A stretch of 64,000 bases of DNA from Cichorium intybus (lineage: Eukaryota > Streptophyta > Magnoliopsida > Asterales > Asteraceae): positions 62,245,705 to 62,309,704 of the forward strand of contig CM042012.1 of assembly GCA_023525715.1 (NCBI GenBank). Reading direction: 5' to 3'. The position numbers were made by a program, and so were the translations under genes. Shown here one piece after another: positions 32,924 through 43,557 of the stretch (position 1 is the stretch's first letter; every line of letters begins with the position of its first letter). The notes beneath the pieces were generated by a model. The model did not search any database, was not told the origin of the DNA, and worked only from the letters and a program-made list of their open reading frames with translations.

Positions 32924-33509
32924 AATTAATATTTAAAGCGTGCTAAGATTATAATTAATATTTAAAGCATGCTATATTATTATTATTATAAAATCGTACA
33001 TGTGCACTGTATGTAATTGATTATTACTATGAGGGGTAGTTAGGTAAGATCACCAACGTTATACTCTTTATGAGGTGCGGGGATCGGGGCCAAAGGATAC
33101 GGGATTTACCCGGTACGGCTCAAACCTACATGTCCGCCCTATTTTATATAAGCAATGATTCGTTCTTTGCTTAGTTTTTATAATTATAATTGAAAATGGA
33201 TTAGGGCTGGTAAATGTGAATATTGATATGATGTTTGTCTTTGAATTCACTAAGCTTTGCTTACAATTTCCCTAAACATTTTTCAGGTGTCAAGATCAAG
33301 GAGGCTGGGGCTTGATTGGAGCACCGGGATTGCCACTACTAGGAGAATTTCCATTTTTGGTACATTATTATTATTTTGCTTCCGCATTTCATTATGTTTT
33401 TTGTCATAAGTTGGTTTGGGATATTTATCTTTTGTAAACTCATAGCATCTTTTTATAAAAGTTGTTTTTTTAAAGTTCAAATAATTTGTGAAAAATTTTG
33501 GGTGTTACA
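32924..33509 (+). repeat. Forward terminal part of the 5' LTR of B
   Basis: It aligns with the last 560 bp of the 3' LTR, after a short tandem duplication of aattaatatttaaagc at 32924-32972. It ends GGGTGTTACA at 33509. U3, the transcription start region and the LTR splice donor are absent in forward orientation, so normal transcription is not expected. Confidence 0.88.
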
Positions 33510-33512
33510 AGT

Positions 33513-33526
33513 TGGTATCAAAGCAC
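33513..33526 (+). promoter_or_regulatory. Primer-binding site of B
   Basis: TGGTATCAAAGCAC lies three bases after the LTR: the initiator tRNA-Met complement with one change (AAAGC for AGAGC). Confidence 0.85.
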
Positions 33527-33590
33527 ACGTTTGAGAGAACTAGGTATTCTTAGGAATGTTCTAGACTCAAATTTGAGGCTCTTAAAATTT

Positions 33591-33634
33591 TCTTTCCTTC
33601 GTCCTCCTTCACTCTTTCCTTCGTCCTCCTTCAC
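33591..33634 (+). repeat. 22-bp tandem duplication in the B leader
   Basis: TCTTTCCTTCGTCCTCCTTCAC occurs as two adjacent exact copies, 33591-33612 and 33613-33634. It sits where gag should begin. Confidence 0.9.
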
Positions 33635-33699
33635 TCTTATATTGTTTAAATTTGATGGTAGTTTTAAATATCGTTATGTATTTATATGTTGTGAATCAC

Positions 33700-34148
33700 G
33701 CACTTATTTTTTAGACTCCGAGCCCGCTGCTGTTATGTTCGACAGCGGTGCTACTCATTCTTTTGTATCTCGCACATTCATTAATCGTCTAAGACGTAGT
33801 ATCGGGAAAATGGCTGGCCCAATGGTTATCGAAGTTGCCGATAACCGTATGATTTATGTCACCGATGTGTATCGGGGCTGTACTATCGAATTTTCTAGGG
33901 TTGAATTCCCTATTGATCTTATCCCCATTGCGATGCGGGATCTTTGTGTTATCGTGGGTATGGATTGGCTCGACGCGTTTGATGCGGAAATCCTTTGTCG
34001 TAAGAAACAAGTTCGCGTTCGAAACCCTAAGGGCGGAGAACTTATCATTCAGGGAGATACTCCTCGTTTGGCTATCGCTTCTTGTTCTACTGCCAGGGTA
34101 CTTAATGATATCCCGGTTGTTTCTGACTTCCGCGTTGTTTTTTAGTAG
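33700..34148 (+). pseudogene. Retropepsin-like protease of element B
   Basis: AVMFDSGATHSFVS is the active-site block of plant Ty3/gypsy proteases, followed by VIVGMDWLDAFDAEI, the usual downstream GMDWL motif. The frame is shared with RT. Two consecutive stops TAGTAG at 34143-34148 separate them, in a place where the family has a short acidic linker. It lies only 190 bp after the PBS: the entire gag is missing. Confidence 0.88.
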
Positions 34149-35870
34149 GAACTCCTTGGCTTGCCCCCTATTCGGCAAGTGGAGTTCCGCATTGAACTAT
34201 TGCCGAGTGCGACTCCGATAGCTAAAGCTCCATATCGGTTGGCGCCACCTGAAATGAAAGAACTCCAGGAGCAACTTCAAGAGTTAAGTAATAAGGGTTT
34301 TATACGGCCTAGCTCTTCTCCATGGGGTGCTCCTATTCTTTTTGTCAAAAAGAAAGATGGCACCCAGCGTATGTGTATCGATTATAGGGAGCTGAATAAG
34401 CATACGATAAAGAACAGATACCCGCTACCGCGTATTGACGACCTTTTTGATCAGCTGCACGGAGCATCTTGGTTCTCCAAGATTGATTTATGGTCCGGTT
34501 ACCACCAGATGCGAGTCCGAGAAGAAGACATTGAGAAGACCGCATTCCGTACTCGCTATGGGCATTACGAATTCGTGGTGATGTCTTTTGGGCTCACCAA
34601 CGCACCCGCCGCTTTCATGGACTTCATGAATCGGGTGTGTAGCCCGATGCTTGACCACTCTGTTATCGTGTTTATTAATGACATATTAGTCTACTCTAAG
34701 ACTAAGGAGGAGCATGAGCAACATCTTCGGGACGTTTTGGAGACTCTCGCGAGAGAAAAGCTTTATGCTAAGTTCTCGAAGTGTGAGTTCTTGTTAGAAG
34801 AAGTTCAGTTTTTGGGGCATGTGGTAAACAAAGAAGGTATCAAGGTCGACCAAGCCAAAGTTGAAACCGTTAAGCAGTGGGAGGTTCCAAAAACGCCCTC
34901 CGAAATTCATAGCTTTTTGGGTTTGGCCGGTTACTACCGTAGATTCATAGAAAATTTCTCAAGAATTGCGTTACCACTTACCCGACTGACCAAGAAATCA
35001 GAGAAATTCGTGTGGGGTCCGGAGCAACAAGCGGCGTTTGATGAATTGAGATCCCGATTATGTGATGCACCGATCTTGGCCCTAATGGATGGGATGGAGG
35101 ATATAATAGTTTACTGTGACGCATCACTTCTGGGCTTTGGTGCAGTGTTGATGCAGCAAGGCAGGGTTATAGCCTATGCCTCCCGACAACTAAAACCTCA
35201 CGAGCAAAACTACCCCACTCATGACTTGGAGCTTGGGGCTGTGGTATTTGCCCTCAAGCTTTGGAGACATTACCTCTATGGGGTAAAGTTTATTGTGTTT
35301 ACCGACCATAAGAGCTTGAAGTATTTGTTCGATCAGCGGGATCTGAACATGAGGCAGATTAGATGGCTGGATGTGGTGAAAGACTATGACTGCGAGATTC
35401 ACTACCACCCTGATAAAGCTAATGTGGTGGCTGATGCTCTCAGTCGCAAACCGTCTACCGAGCCTATTCGAGCTAAGTGCCTCCGTATGACGATGGTGTC
35501 GCCCTTGCTAGACCTGATTTGTGACGCTCAAAAGACGGCAACAAACATCAAGCGGGAGAAAATTGAGAATGAACTGCCTAAAATGGAATTAGATGGACGA
35601 GGTTTGTTGACCCGCCATGGTAGAGTGTGCGTTCCATATACAGGAGGCAACCGTAAGACCTTAATGGAGGAAGCTCACAAGTCTAAATTCTCCATACATC
35701 CAGGTGCTACCAAAATGTACCTAGATCTTCGAGAGGGTTACTGGTGGCATGGAATGAAGAATGATGTAGCCCGGTATGTGGAAGAATGTATGACCTGCCG
35801 GAAGGTCAAGGCGGAGCACCAGAAACTGCATGGGAAATTGCAACCTTTGGAGATTCCGGAATGGAAATAG
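34149..35870 (+). pseudogene. RT, RNase H and integrase zinc domain of element B
   Basis: RT blocks: GFIRPSSSPWGAPILFVKKK, RMCIDYRELNKHT, FSKIDLWSGYHQM and MSFGLTNAPAAF. The catalytic box reads VIVFINDILVYSK: the first of the two aspartates is Asn (AAT at 34677-34679), which should abolish polymerisation. RNase H follows with VYCDASLLGFGAVL and FTDHKSLKYLF, ending VVADALSRK. The integrase zinc region (SIHPGATKMYLDL .. CMTCRKVK) closes the segment. TAG at 35868-35870 replaces a probable TGG. Confidence 0.9.
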
Positions 35871-36952
35871 GAGCATCTGACTATGGATTTTATCACTAAG
35901 CTGCCTAGGACTGCCCGTGGAGTTGATACTATTTGGGTGATTGTCGACCGTCTGACTAAGAGCGCTCACTTCTTGGCCATAAAAGAGACCTCATCTGCAA
36001 AGAAGTTGGCCGAGATCTTTTATCGAGAGATTATCTCATTGCATGGTGTGCCCGTTTCTATTGTCTCCGACCGTGATACCCGATTTACTTCTCAGTTTTA
36101 GCGGAAATTTCAGGAAGAGATGGGTACACGATTACATTTTAGCACAGCCTTCCACCCGCAGACAGACGGGTAGAGTGAGAGGACGATTCAGACACTGGAA
36201 GACATGCTTCGGGCATGTGCGATCGATTTTGGGGGTAGTTGGGATGATCACTTGCATCTAGCCGAGTTCTCCTATAACAACAGTTATCATTCCAGCATTA
36301 AAATGCCCCCGTATGAAGCTTTGTATGGTAGGAAGTGTAGAACGCCTGTTTGTTGGGGCGAGGTAGGGCAGAGGGTACTTGGGAGTACCAAAATCGTACT
36401 TCAAGCTACGGAGAAGATAAAGGTAATACGAGACCATTTGGCCACGGTAAGGAGTCGTCAGAAAAGTTATGCCGACAAAAGACGCTCAGACCTCGAATTT
36501 CAGGTGGGAGATTCTGTGTTGTTAAAGGTCTCTCCATGGAAAGGCGTAATCCGTTTCCAGAAGCGGGGAAAGCTAGGACCACGATTCATTAGACCCTACA
36601 AGGTCATTTCCCGCGTTGGCAGGTGGCCTATCGTTTGGAGTTGCCTGAGGATCTTAGCCTGATCCATGACACCTTCCACGTTTCTCAACTACGGAAATGT
36701 GTCGTGGATGAGACCACAGTGGTACCATTGGAGGATATCCAGATTGATGAGCGTCTCAACTATGTTGAGCAACCAGTTGCGATTTTAGATCGGGAAACGA
36801 AGACCCTTCGGAACAAGACTATAAACTTGGTTAAGGTTCAGTGGCGACATAGACGGGGTTCGGAATGGACGTGGGAACCGGAGGACGAGATGAGGGCTCA
36901 CTATCCGGATTTATTTGTTGGCGATGACTTCGAGGACGAAGTCCGTTCCTAG
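35871..36952 (+). pseudogene. Integrase core and chromodomain-like tail of element B
   Basis: Integrase core: MDFITKLPRT, VDRLTKSAHF, IVSDRDTRFTSQF. TAG stops lie at 36099-36101 (probable TGG) and 36171-36173 (probable CAG, just after PQTDG). The core E region follows, then YNNSYHSSIKMPPYEALYGR. A one-base frameshift near 36620 separates the tail (36623-36952). The tail holds a GSEWTWEPEDEM block, as in the C-terminal chromodomain region of Tekay-type chromoviruses, and ends FEDEVRS. Confidence 0.88.
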
Positions 36953-36963
36953 TGGGGGAGATT
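36951..36963 (+). promoter_or_regulatory. Polypurine tract of B
   Basis: agtgggggagatt lies immediately before the 3' LTR start TGTAACGCCCC at 36964, and overlaps the stop codon region of pol. Confidence 0.85.
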
Positions 36964-38366
36964 TGTAACGCCCCGATTTTTCTCGGTACGTTAATTATTT
37001 TTTAATTAATTAATTATGAAGTATTATATTAATTTATTTAATTAAGATATGATTATTTGAAAAATTGGGCTTATAATTATTCCCACATTTTTAATCATAT
37101 AATTAAGTCCATGGGTTTATAACCAAACCCAATTAGAGCTTAAATGTTCTTCTAGCCCAAAGGCTTTAGGGTTTAGCCCACTAATCTAGCATATTAGGGT
37201 TCAAAACCCTAATTCCTCCACTCCTCCCTCCTTCACGGCTCCCTCTTCTCCTCTCCCTCTTGGCTCACTCTCTTCCTCTCCCTAGCTCTCACTCTCGGCC
37301 AAAACAAGGCAGCCACACCGCCGCCCTCCTGTCGCTGGAATCACCATCAAGCCGCCGTCATTATCATCATCCTCCTCCAACCAAGAACCTTTCTCTTGTG
37401 TTCATCTCTAACTCCAATCCTTGGTATGTTTGTAATCTTGGTTGTTCTTCAATTTTATCATATTGTGTATCATTTTATGTTGTTATTTTAATGTAGTAAC
37501 CTCTCTACTTCTACTCTTTCTTTTAGATGTATGTATCTTAGTGTTAGATCTGAATACACCGCGTCATTACATCATTATTGATGTACATATGAGTGTGAGT
37601 GTATGTAAAAGATCAGTACAAAACCCTAGATTGAAAATCATGATCTTAGGGTTTTGTACTTGGATTTATGATTAAGTTCTTATAGTTTTCATGTGGCTAA
37701 ATGAATCCCTAATGATCTCTAATCCTTTTAGTACCACCATATTCATGGGGACTAAATATGATGAGTTGGAACATCCTAGTATGTATCCCAAAGAGAAAAG
37801 GGTGGATTGGCCAAGAAATGTCATTAAAGGCTATGTTTCTGTTTCAATCAGATTCGGTAACCATTTTGTAAAAATCATATCTCGAGTTCTAGAACTCAAA
37901 TGGACCCAATATCAGTGCCCAAAGTTCACAAATCGAGTTGGGTAACTTTCTTAAAAAGGGCACCCTCGCCAAAAAGGACTTTATCTATGGGTAACAACAG
38001 CTTCCTTGCTGTTAGGTCTGATCCGTGTCTGCTGTGATATGTCATTTTGTTTTTATCATTACTAGGGTTTGGGAAATGATCCTGAGTGATTCCAAATACC
38101 CACATGTACATTACATAGTTAATTTAATATCTGGAGAAGATGGGTCGTTAATTCTCATTATAACTTGGTTAGAATGGACCCACACTCCAGATCAATGGAC
38201 AATCATCAGCTTATGTTGATTCTGTGATTGACCACCTTGTGATTTTTATATCTAGAGCTTGGGAAACCCTTTTTAACCAATTCCAACTCTAAGACTTGTA
38301 TTTTTGTGTCTAATGTTCCTCTGATTTTTGGTTGAGGCTAATCCCACCCACAAGTTGGGTAGAATT
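36964..38366 (+). repeat. 3' LTR of B, first part
   Basis: It starts TGTAACGCCCCGATTTTTC and runs to the GAATT target (38362-38366) of element C; it continues at 44156. The full LTR is about 2375 bp. A C/T-rich stretch (37215-37340) and an AT-rich U3 are present; no TATA box was assigned. Confidence 0.9.
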
Positions 38367-38980
38367 TGTTGGTGATTTGTAAAATTACCAATATGTATTT
38401 AAGTGTAATGGATTAATTTTGTTGACCGAATGTGATCTTGACAAACATTAAACAAGTAACGAAGGTGTGGAGTACACACTTGTTTGAATTTGATCAAGTT
38501 ACAAAGTAAACTGTCAGTTAGAAATTCAATTTTCCAAAAAATTTGTCTGACACGACCCGTGTCAAAATTACACGACCCGTGTAAGTTTTTGCATTTTGAC
38601 AGAAGCAAGTTTGAGGCATTACACGACCTGTGTCAGAATTACACGACTCGTGTAAGTTTCTGCATTTTGACAGAAGCATGTTTGAGGCATTACATGACCC
38701 GTGTCAGAATTACACGGGCCGTGTAAGGCATTACACGACCCGTGTCAAGATTACACGGGCCGTGTAACGCGCCCAGTGACAGTTTTTGACAGGTTTTATA
38801 GTCGTTTTGGTCATGTTTTTGGGTACGAAAACATTATCTTTCTCTCATTCTCTGGTCTAGTATTCACTCTGAATCTTATCTATTCAAAGACTTGATTGTA
38901 CCATCAAAATACTTTGATTTGAAAGTGATTCTAACACGATTTTCAGAGATCCAAGCCATTGTTCATCCCCATTTCTAACA
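38367..38980 (+). repeat. 5' LTR of element C
   Basis: TGTTGGTGATTTG .. CATTTCTAACA, 614 bp. It contains an array of palindromic acacgacccgtgt motifs (38550-38767). It is longer than the 3' LTR by one short array segment. Confidence 0.93.
38550..38767 (+). repeat. Palindromic CACGACCCGTG array in the LTR of C
   Basis: Pairs of ACACG-ACC-CGTGT palindromes, about 21 bp apart, recur within a larger unit of about 70 bp, three times with variants (gggcc, acctg). The matching array in the 3' LTR is at 43740-43938 and is shorter. It is a candidate U3 regulatory array. Confidence 0.85.
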
Positions 38981-39004
38981 AAAATCAAAGTATTTTCTGC
39001 AACA

Positions 39005-41806
39005 ATGGCAAATGAAACTTCTGTGAAAGATATGACAAGAAAATTTGACAAGTTAACCAAGTTTGAAGGCCAAGACTTCCAGAGATGGCAAAAGAATATG
39101 CACTTTCTTCTCACAACCCTCAAAGTGGTGTATGTTCTAAGTACTCCCATGCCTGAAGTTATTGAAGATGAACCCCTGGAGGCAATAAGAAGGAGATCAA
39201 AGTGGCAGAACGATGATTACATATGTCGTGGTCACATTCTCAATGGTATGTCTGATTTTCTGTTTGATGTTTATCAAAATGTTGAATCCGCAAAAGAACT
39301 ATGGGATTCGTTGGAATCCAAGTACATGGCTGAAGATGCTTCTAGTAAGAAGTTTCTTGTAAGCAATTTCATGGGATACAAAATGATTGATTCCAGACCT
39401 GTGATGGAACAATACCATGAAATGTTTAGGATTTTGGGACAATTTGCTCAGCACAATTTGAAGTTGGATGAAGCCATTTCTGTGGCTGTCATCATTGACA
39501 AATTGCCCCCATCCTGGAAAGATTTTAAACACACTTTAAAACACAAGAAGGAAGAGTTGACTTTGGTTCAACTTGGAAGCCATTTACGGATTGAGGAGTC
39601 TTTAAAGACTCAAGAACTCGATAACAATCCTAAAGGCAAGAACAAAATTGGTTCTTCTTCTGTGAACATGGTGGAAGGAGAGGGATCTAAGAATTCCAAT
39701 AAGTTTAAAGGTAAAAGGAAGTTTAAAGGGAAAGATGAAAAGTCTTCAAACAAAAAGGCTAAGTTGGTTTGTTGGGGTTGTAACAAACCGGGTCATCTCA
39801 AGAAAGATTGTCGCCTCCGTAAGGTGAACAAGGACAAGGATGTGGGTCCAAGTGGATCTAAGGATCCGGACAAGCAACAAGGTCAGAAATCTGATTTTAC
39901 TCAAAATCTTAAATATGTGCAGAATTATGTTTCTGTGATTTCTGAAGCATTCTATGTGCAGGATGATGATGGTACATGGTGGGTTGATTCGGGTGCAACA
40001 AGTCATGTTTGCAAGGATCTTCGTTGGTTTAAAGACTATCAACCAATTGAAGATGGACCTGTTGTAAAGATGGGGAATGTTGCTACCGAATCAATCAAGG
40101 GACTAGGATCTGTTTTACTTAACTTTACTTCTGGAAAATGTTTATCTTTAGACAGTGTATTGTATGTACCGGGGATTCGAAAGAACCTCTTATCTGAAAT
40201 TGTATTAAGTAAGTGTGGTTATAAACAAGTATTAGAAAGTGACAAGTATATCTTGTCAAGACATGGTACTTTTGTGGGATTTGGATATGTATGTAATGGT
40301 ATGATTAGGCTTAATCTTAATTATCCTTCTTATGATAATTCGATTTGTATGGCTTCAACTAGTACTAGCAATAGTTTGAATAAATCACAATTATGGCATG
40401 CTAGACTAGGACATATTCATTACAAGAGATTAAAAGACATGTCCAAAATGAGTATGATTCCTGCTTTTGATATGAATATTGAGAAATGTAAAACTTGTAT
40501 GTTGACTAAAATCACTAGACAACCTTTCAAAGATGTTGTTAGGGAAAGCAAGGTGTTGGAACTCATACATAGTGACTTGTGTGATTTCCATGCAACACCT
40601 TCCCTAGGAAACAAAAAGTATGTTGTTACTTTTATTGATGATGCATCTAGATATTGTTATGTCTATTTGTTGCATTCTAAAGATGAAGCTCTTGATAAAT
40701 TTAAAATTTATAAACAACAAGTAGAGCTACATAAGAATGAGTTAATAAAGGTTTTGCGTACGGATAGGGGTGGTGAATATTATGATCCGGTTTATTTTGA
40801 ATCTACCGGAATAATACACCAAACCACTGCTCCTTATACACCACAACAAAATGGTGTAGCTGAAAGGAAGAATAGGACCTTGAAGGAAATGGTTAATTCC
40901 ATGTTGTCCTATTCTGGTCTTAGTGAAGGATTTTGGGGTGAGGCTATGTTAACAGCCTGTTATATTTTGAACCGAACTCCAAACAAAAAGAGTAAGGCTA
41001 GTCCTTATGAACTTTGGCTTAAAAAGGTGCCAAATTTGAGTTATCTCAAGGTTTGGGGTTGTAGAGCTGTTGTAAGACTCACTGAACCAAAAAGGAAAAA
41101 CTTAGGAGAAAAGGGTATAGATTGTATCTTCATTGGTTATGCTGAGCATTCCAAGGCATATAGATTCTATGTTATAGAATCTAATGACACGGTGTCTGTG
41201 AACACTGTTATAGAGTCAAGAGATGCTATCTTTGATGAAGAGAGATTTACTTCTATACCTAGACCAAGGGACTTAATTCAGCAATCTTCTAGCAAGAACA
41301 AAACTCAAAGAGAAAATGTCTCTACTGGTACAAGTTCTGTACCTGAACCTAGGAGGAGTACTAGGACAAGAAAAGCTAAGTCTTTTGGATCTGATTTTCA
41401 ACTTTATTTAGTTGAAGGAACAAGAGATGAGACCATCTCTGAACATCAATATTGTTATATTATTGAGGAGGATCCAAAGACATTTAGTGAAGCTATGGCT
41501 TCAAGGGATGTTCATTTCTGGAAAGAAGCTATTCAGGATGAAATAGATTCTATCATGCATAACAATACTTGGGTATTGGCTGATTTACCTCCTGGATGCA
41601 AGGCATTAGGATGTAAATGGATCCTCAAAAGGAAAATAAAAGTGGATGGCACAATAGATAAGTATAAAGCCAGATTGGTTATCCAAGGCTTTAGGCAAAA
41701 AGAAGGTATTGACTTCTTTGATACTTATGCTCCTGTGGCTAGAATATCTACTATTAGATTATTGTTGGCTCTTGCAGCTATACATAAGCTATACATAATC
41801 TTGTAA
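39005..41806 (+). CDS. gag-pol of element C, first part (gag, protease, integrase, start of RT)
   Basis: 933 codons from ATG 39005. Residues 1-230 are copia gag (FEGQDFQRWQKNM, YHEMFRILGQF). The CCHC knuckle CWGCNKPGHLKKDC is near 255-268. Protease WWVDSGATSHVC is near 324. The integrase zinc region is LWHARLGHIHYKRL .. CKTC, and the core has LIHSDLCDF, LRTDRGGEY and NGVAERKNRTL. RT begins CKALGCKWILKRK and reaches ISTIRLLLALAAIHK. There an 11-bp tandem duplication (gctatacataa at 41777-41787 and 41788-41798) shifts the frame to a TAA at 41804. A pseudogene by one lesion. No upstream stop is seen. Confidence 0.93.
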   Translation: MANETSVKDMTRKFDKLTKFEGQDFQRWQKNMHFLLTTLKVVYVLSTPMPEVIEDEPLEAIRRRSKWQNDDYICRGHILNGMSDFLFDVYQNVESAKELWDSLESKYMAEDASSKKFLVSNFMGYKMIDSRPVMEQYHEMFRILGQFAQHNLKLDEAISVAVIIDKLPPSWKDFKHTLKHKKEELTLVQLGSHLRIEESLKTQELDNNPKGKNKIGSSSVNMVEGEGSKNSNKFKGKRKFKGKDEKSSNKKAKLVCWGCNKPGHLKKDCRLRKVNKDKDVGPSGSKDPDKQQGQKSDFTQNLKYVQNYVSVISEAFYVQDDDGTWWVDSGATSHVCKDLRWFKDYQPIEDGPVVKMGNVATESIKGLGSVLLNFTSGKCLSLDSVLYVPGIRKNLLSEIVLSKCGYKQVLESDKYILSRHGTFVGFGYVCNGMIRLNLNYPSYDNSICMASTSTSNSLNKSQLWHARLGHIHYKRLKDMSKMSMIPAFDMNIEKCKTCMLTKITRQPFKDVVRESKVLELIHSDLCDFHATPSLGNKKYVVTFIDDASRYCYVYLLHSKDEALDKFKIYKQQVELHKNELIKVLRTDRGGEYYDPVYFESTGIIHQTTAPYTPQQNGVAERKNRTLKEMVNSMLSYSGLSEGFWGEAMLTACYILNRTPNKKSKASPYELWLKKVPNLSYLKVWGCRAVVRLTEPKRKNLGEKGIDCIFIGYAEHSKAYRFYVIESNDTVSVNTVIESRDAIFDEERFTSIPRPRDLIQQSSSKNKTQRENVSTGTSSVPEPRRSTRTRKAKSFGSDFQLYLVEGTRDETISEHQYCYIIEEDPKTFSEAMASRDVHFWKEAIQDEIDSIMHNNTWVLADLPPGCKALGCKWILKRKIKVDGTIDKYKARLVIQGFRQKEGIDFFDTYAPVARISTIRLLLALAAIHKLYIIL
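41777..41798 (+). repeat. 11-bp tandem duplication breaking the C polyprotein
   Basis: gctatacataa occurs as two adjacent exact copies. With a single copy the two open frames would be continuous across the RT, so this is the only visible coding lesion of the element. Confidence 0.93.
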
Positions 41807-41814
41807 TTCACCAA

Positions 41815-43023
41815 ATGGATGTGAAAACTGCATTTTTAAATGGTGAATTAGATGAGGAGATTTACATGAAACAACCTGAAGGGTTTGTGATGCCTGGACA
41901 TGAAAACAAGGTTTGCAAGTTAAAGAAATCATTGTATGGTTTGAAACAAGCACCAAAACAATGGCATCAAAAATTTGATGATGTGATCTTGTCTAATGGT
42001 TTTGCATTAAACCAAGCTAACAAGTGTGTATATAGCAAATTTGAAACTTCTTGGAAAGGAGTTATAATTTGTCTATATGTAGATGATATGTTGATCTTTG
42101 GTACTAGTCAAGATGAAGTTGACAAAACCAAGAAATTCTTATCATCTAGTTTTGACATGAAAGACATGGGGGAGGCGGATGTGATTCTTGGTATAAGAAT
42201 CAAACGTGGAAACAATGGTATTTCAATCACTCAATCTCATTATGTTGAGAAGATATTGAAAAAGTTCAATTTTGAGAATTGTTCTCCTATTAGCACTCCT
42301 ATAGATCCTAGTCTTAAGCTACTACCTAATAAAGGATCTCCTGTGTCTCAACTAGAATACTCAAGGGCCATTGGTTGTCTTATGTACGCCATGATTAGCA
42401 CTAGGCCTGATATTGCTTATGCTGTAGGAAAGCTCAGTAGGTATACTAGCAATCCTAGTTCACATCATTGGCAAGCCATAAATAGAGTATTCAAGTATTT
42501 AAAAGGAACCATGGATTATGGTTTGACATACAGTGGATATCCTTCGGTATTAGAAGGTTATTCAGATGCTAGTTGGATTAACAATTTGGAGGATCACTCC
42601 TCTACAAGTGGTTGGGTATTTCTTCTGGGAGGAGGTGCAATTTCTTGGGCATCCAAGAAACAGACTTGTATTACAAGTTCAACCATGGAATGTGAATTCA
42701 TAGCATTGGCTGCTGCTGGAAAAGAAGCAGAGTGGCTAAGGAATTTGATTTATGAAATTCCATTATGGCCTAAACCGATATCTTCCATTTCTATCAGGTG
42801 TGATAGTGCTGCAACTTTGGCTAAGGTTTATAGTCAAGTGTATAATGGTAAGTCTAGACATTTAGATGTTAGACATAGTATGATTCGTGAACTCATAACG
42901 AATGGTGTGATATCTATGGAGTTTGTAAGAACTCATTTAAATTTAGCCGATCATTTAACCAAAGGGTTAGCGAGAGATCTTGTGCATAAGGCGGCTGTGG
43001 GGATGGGTTTAAAGTCCACCTAA
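41815..43023 (+). CDS. gag-pol of element C, second part (RT and RNase H)
   Basis: 402 codons open from MDVKTAFLNGEL. RT catalytic box LYVDDMLIFG, both aspartates kept; KSLYGLKQAPKQWH and LGIRIKRGNNGIS are present. The RNase H acidic residues are all visible: GYSDASWIN, MECEFIAL and RCDSAATLA. It ends DLVHKAAVGMGLKST. It has no start of its own; the ATG at 41815 is an internal methionine of the RT. Confidence 0.92.
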   Translation: MDVKTAFLNGELDEEIYMKQPEGFVMPGHENKVCKLKKSLYGLKQAPKQWHQKFDDVILSNGFALNQANKCVYSKFETSWKGVIICLYVDDMLIFGTSQDEVDKTKKFLSSSFDMKDMGEADVILGIRIKRGNNGISITQSHYVEKILKKFNFENCSPISTPIDPSLKLLPNKGSPVSQLEYSRAIGCLMYAMISTRPDIAYAVGKLSRYTSNPSSHHWQAINRVFKYLKGTMDYGLTYSGYPSVLEGYSDASWINNLEDHSSTSGWVFLLGGGAISWASKKQTCITSSTMECEFIALAAAGKEAEWLRNLIYEIPLWPKPISSISIRCDSAATLAKVYSQVYNGKSRHLDVRHSMIRELITNGVISMEFVRTHLNLADHLTKGLARDLVHKAAVGMGLKST

Positions 43024-43545
43024 AAATCTTTGATATTGAGATACCGAATTCCCATCTAATTGAACATTAGATGCTGAATTCAATGTGGAAAGCTTAATAT
43101 TTGAAGATTGGAACACATTATTGTTTATATCATCCCAAGGTATGTGTTCAGTACTGCAAGTGAAGGAGGTTGAAATTTATTTTCTTAATAGTTCTTTGAA
43201 AAATTGCATATGCAGGTGCAAGAATAAAAGAACTACATATATAAGCATGAAGTTTAGCTGCTTCAAGAAGCTTGGGACTTAGCTTTGTTATGCTTATTGA
43301 AGGATAGGACATAAGCTAGTAAAATATAGTGTCAAGTTAGAACTTATGAGAATGTAAACCGGTGCTTGTTATTATCTTCATGTATTCACTATGAATAGAA
43401 AGGGTTCAATCCTTAGAGACACCCTGATATTCGAATATTTGGAATGTGTAATACACTAATGTGAAATTCAATCGTCACGATATTTCATTTATGCATCAGT
43501 TTTGTATAGTTATGTTTTGTTTAAGTTAGTCAAGATTACACTTAA

Positions 43546-43557
43546 ATGGGGGAGGTT
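43546..43557 (+). promoter_or_regulatory. Polypurine tract of C
   Basis: atgggggaggtt lies immediately before the 3' LTR start at 43558. A 520-bp untranslated stretch (43024-43545) separates it from the end of pol. Confidence 0.85.

Noticed and set aside
37260..37496. Ser/Pro/His-rich ORF
   Set aside because: It is within the C/T-rich part of the 3' LTR of B and has no homology; treated as leader sequence.
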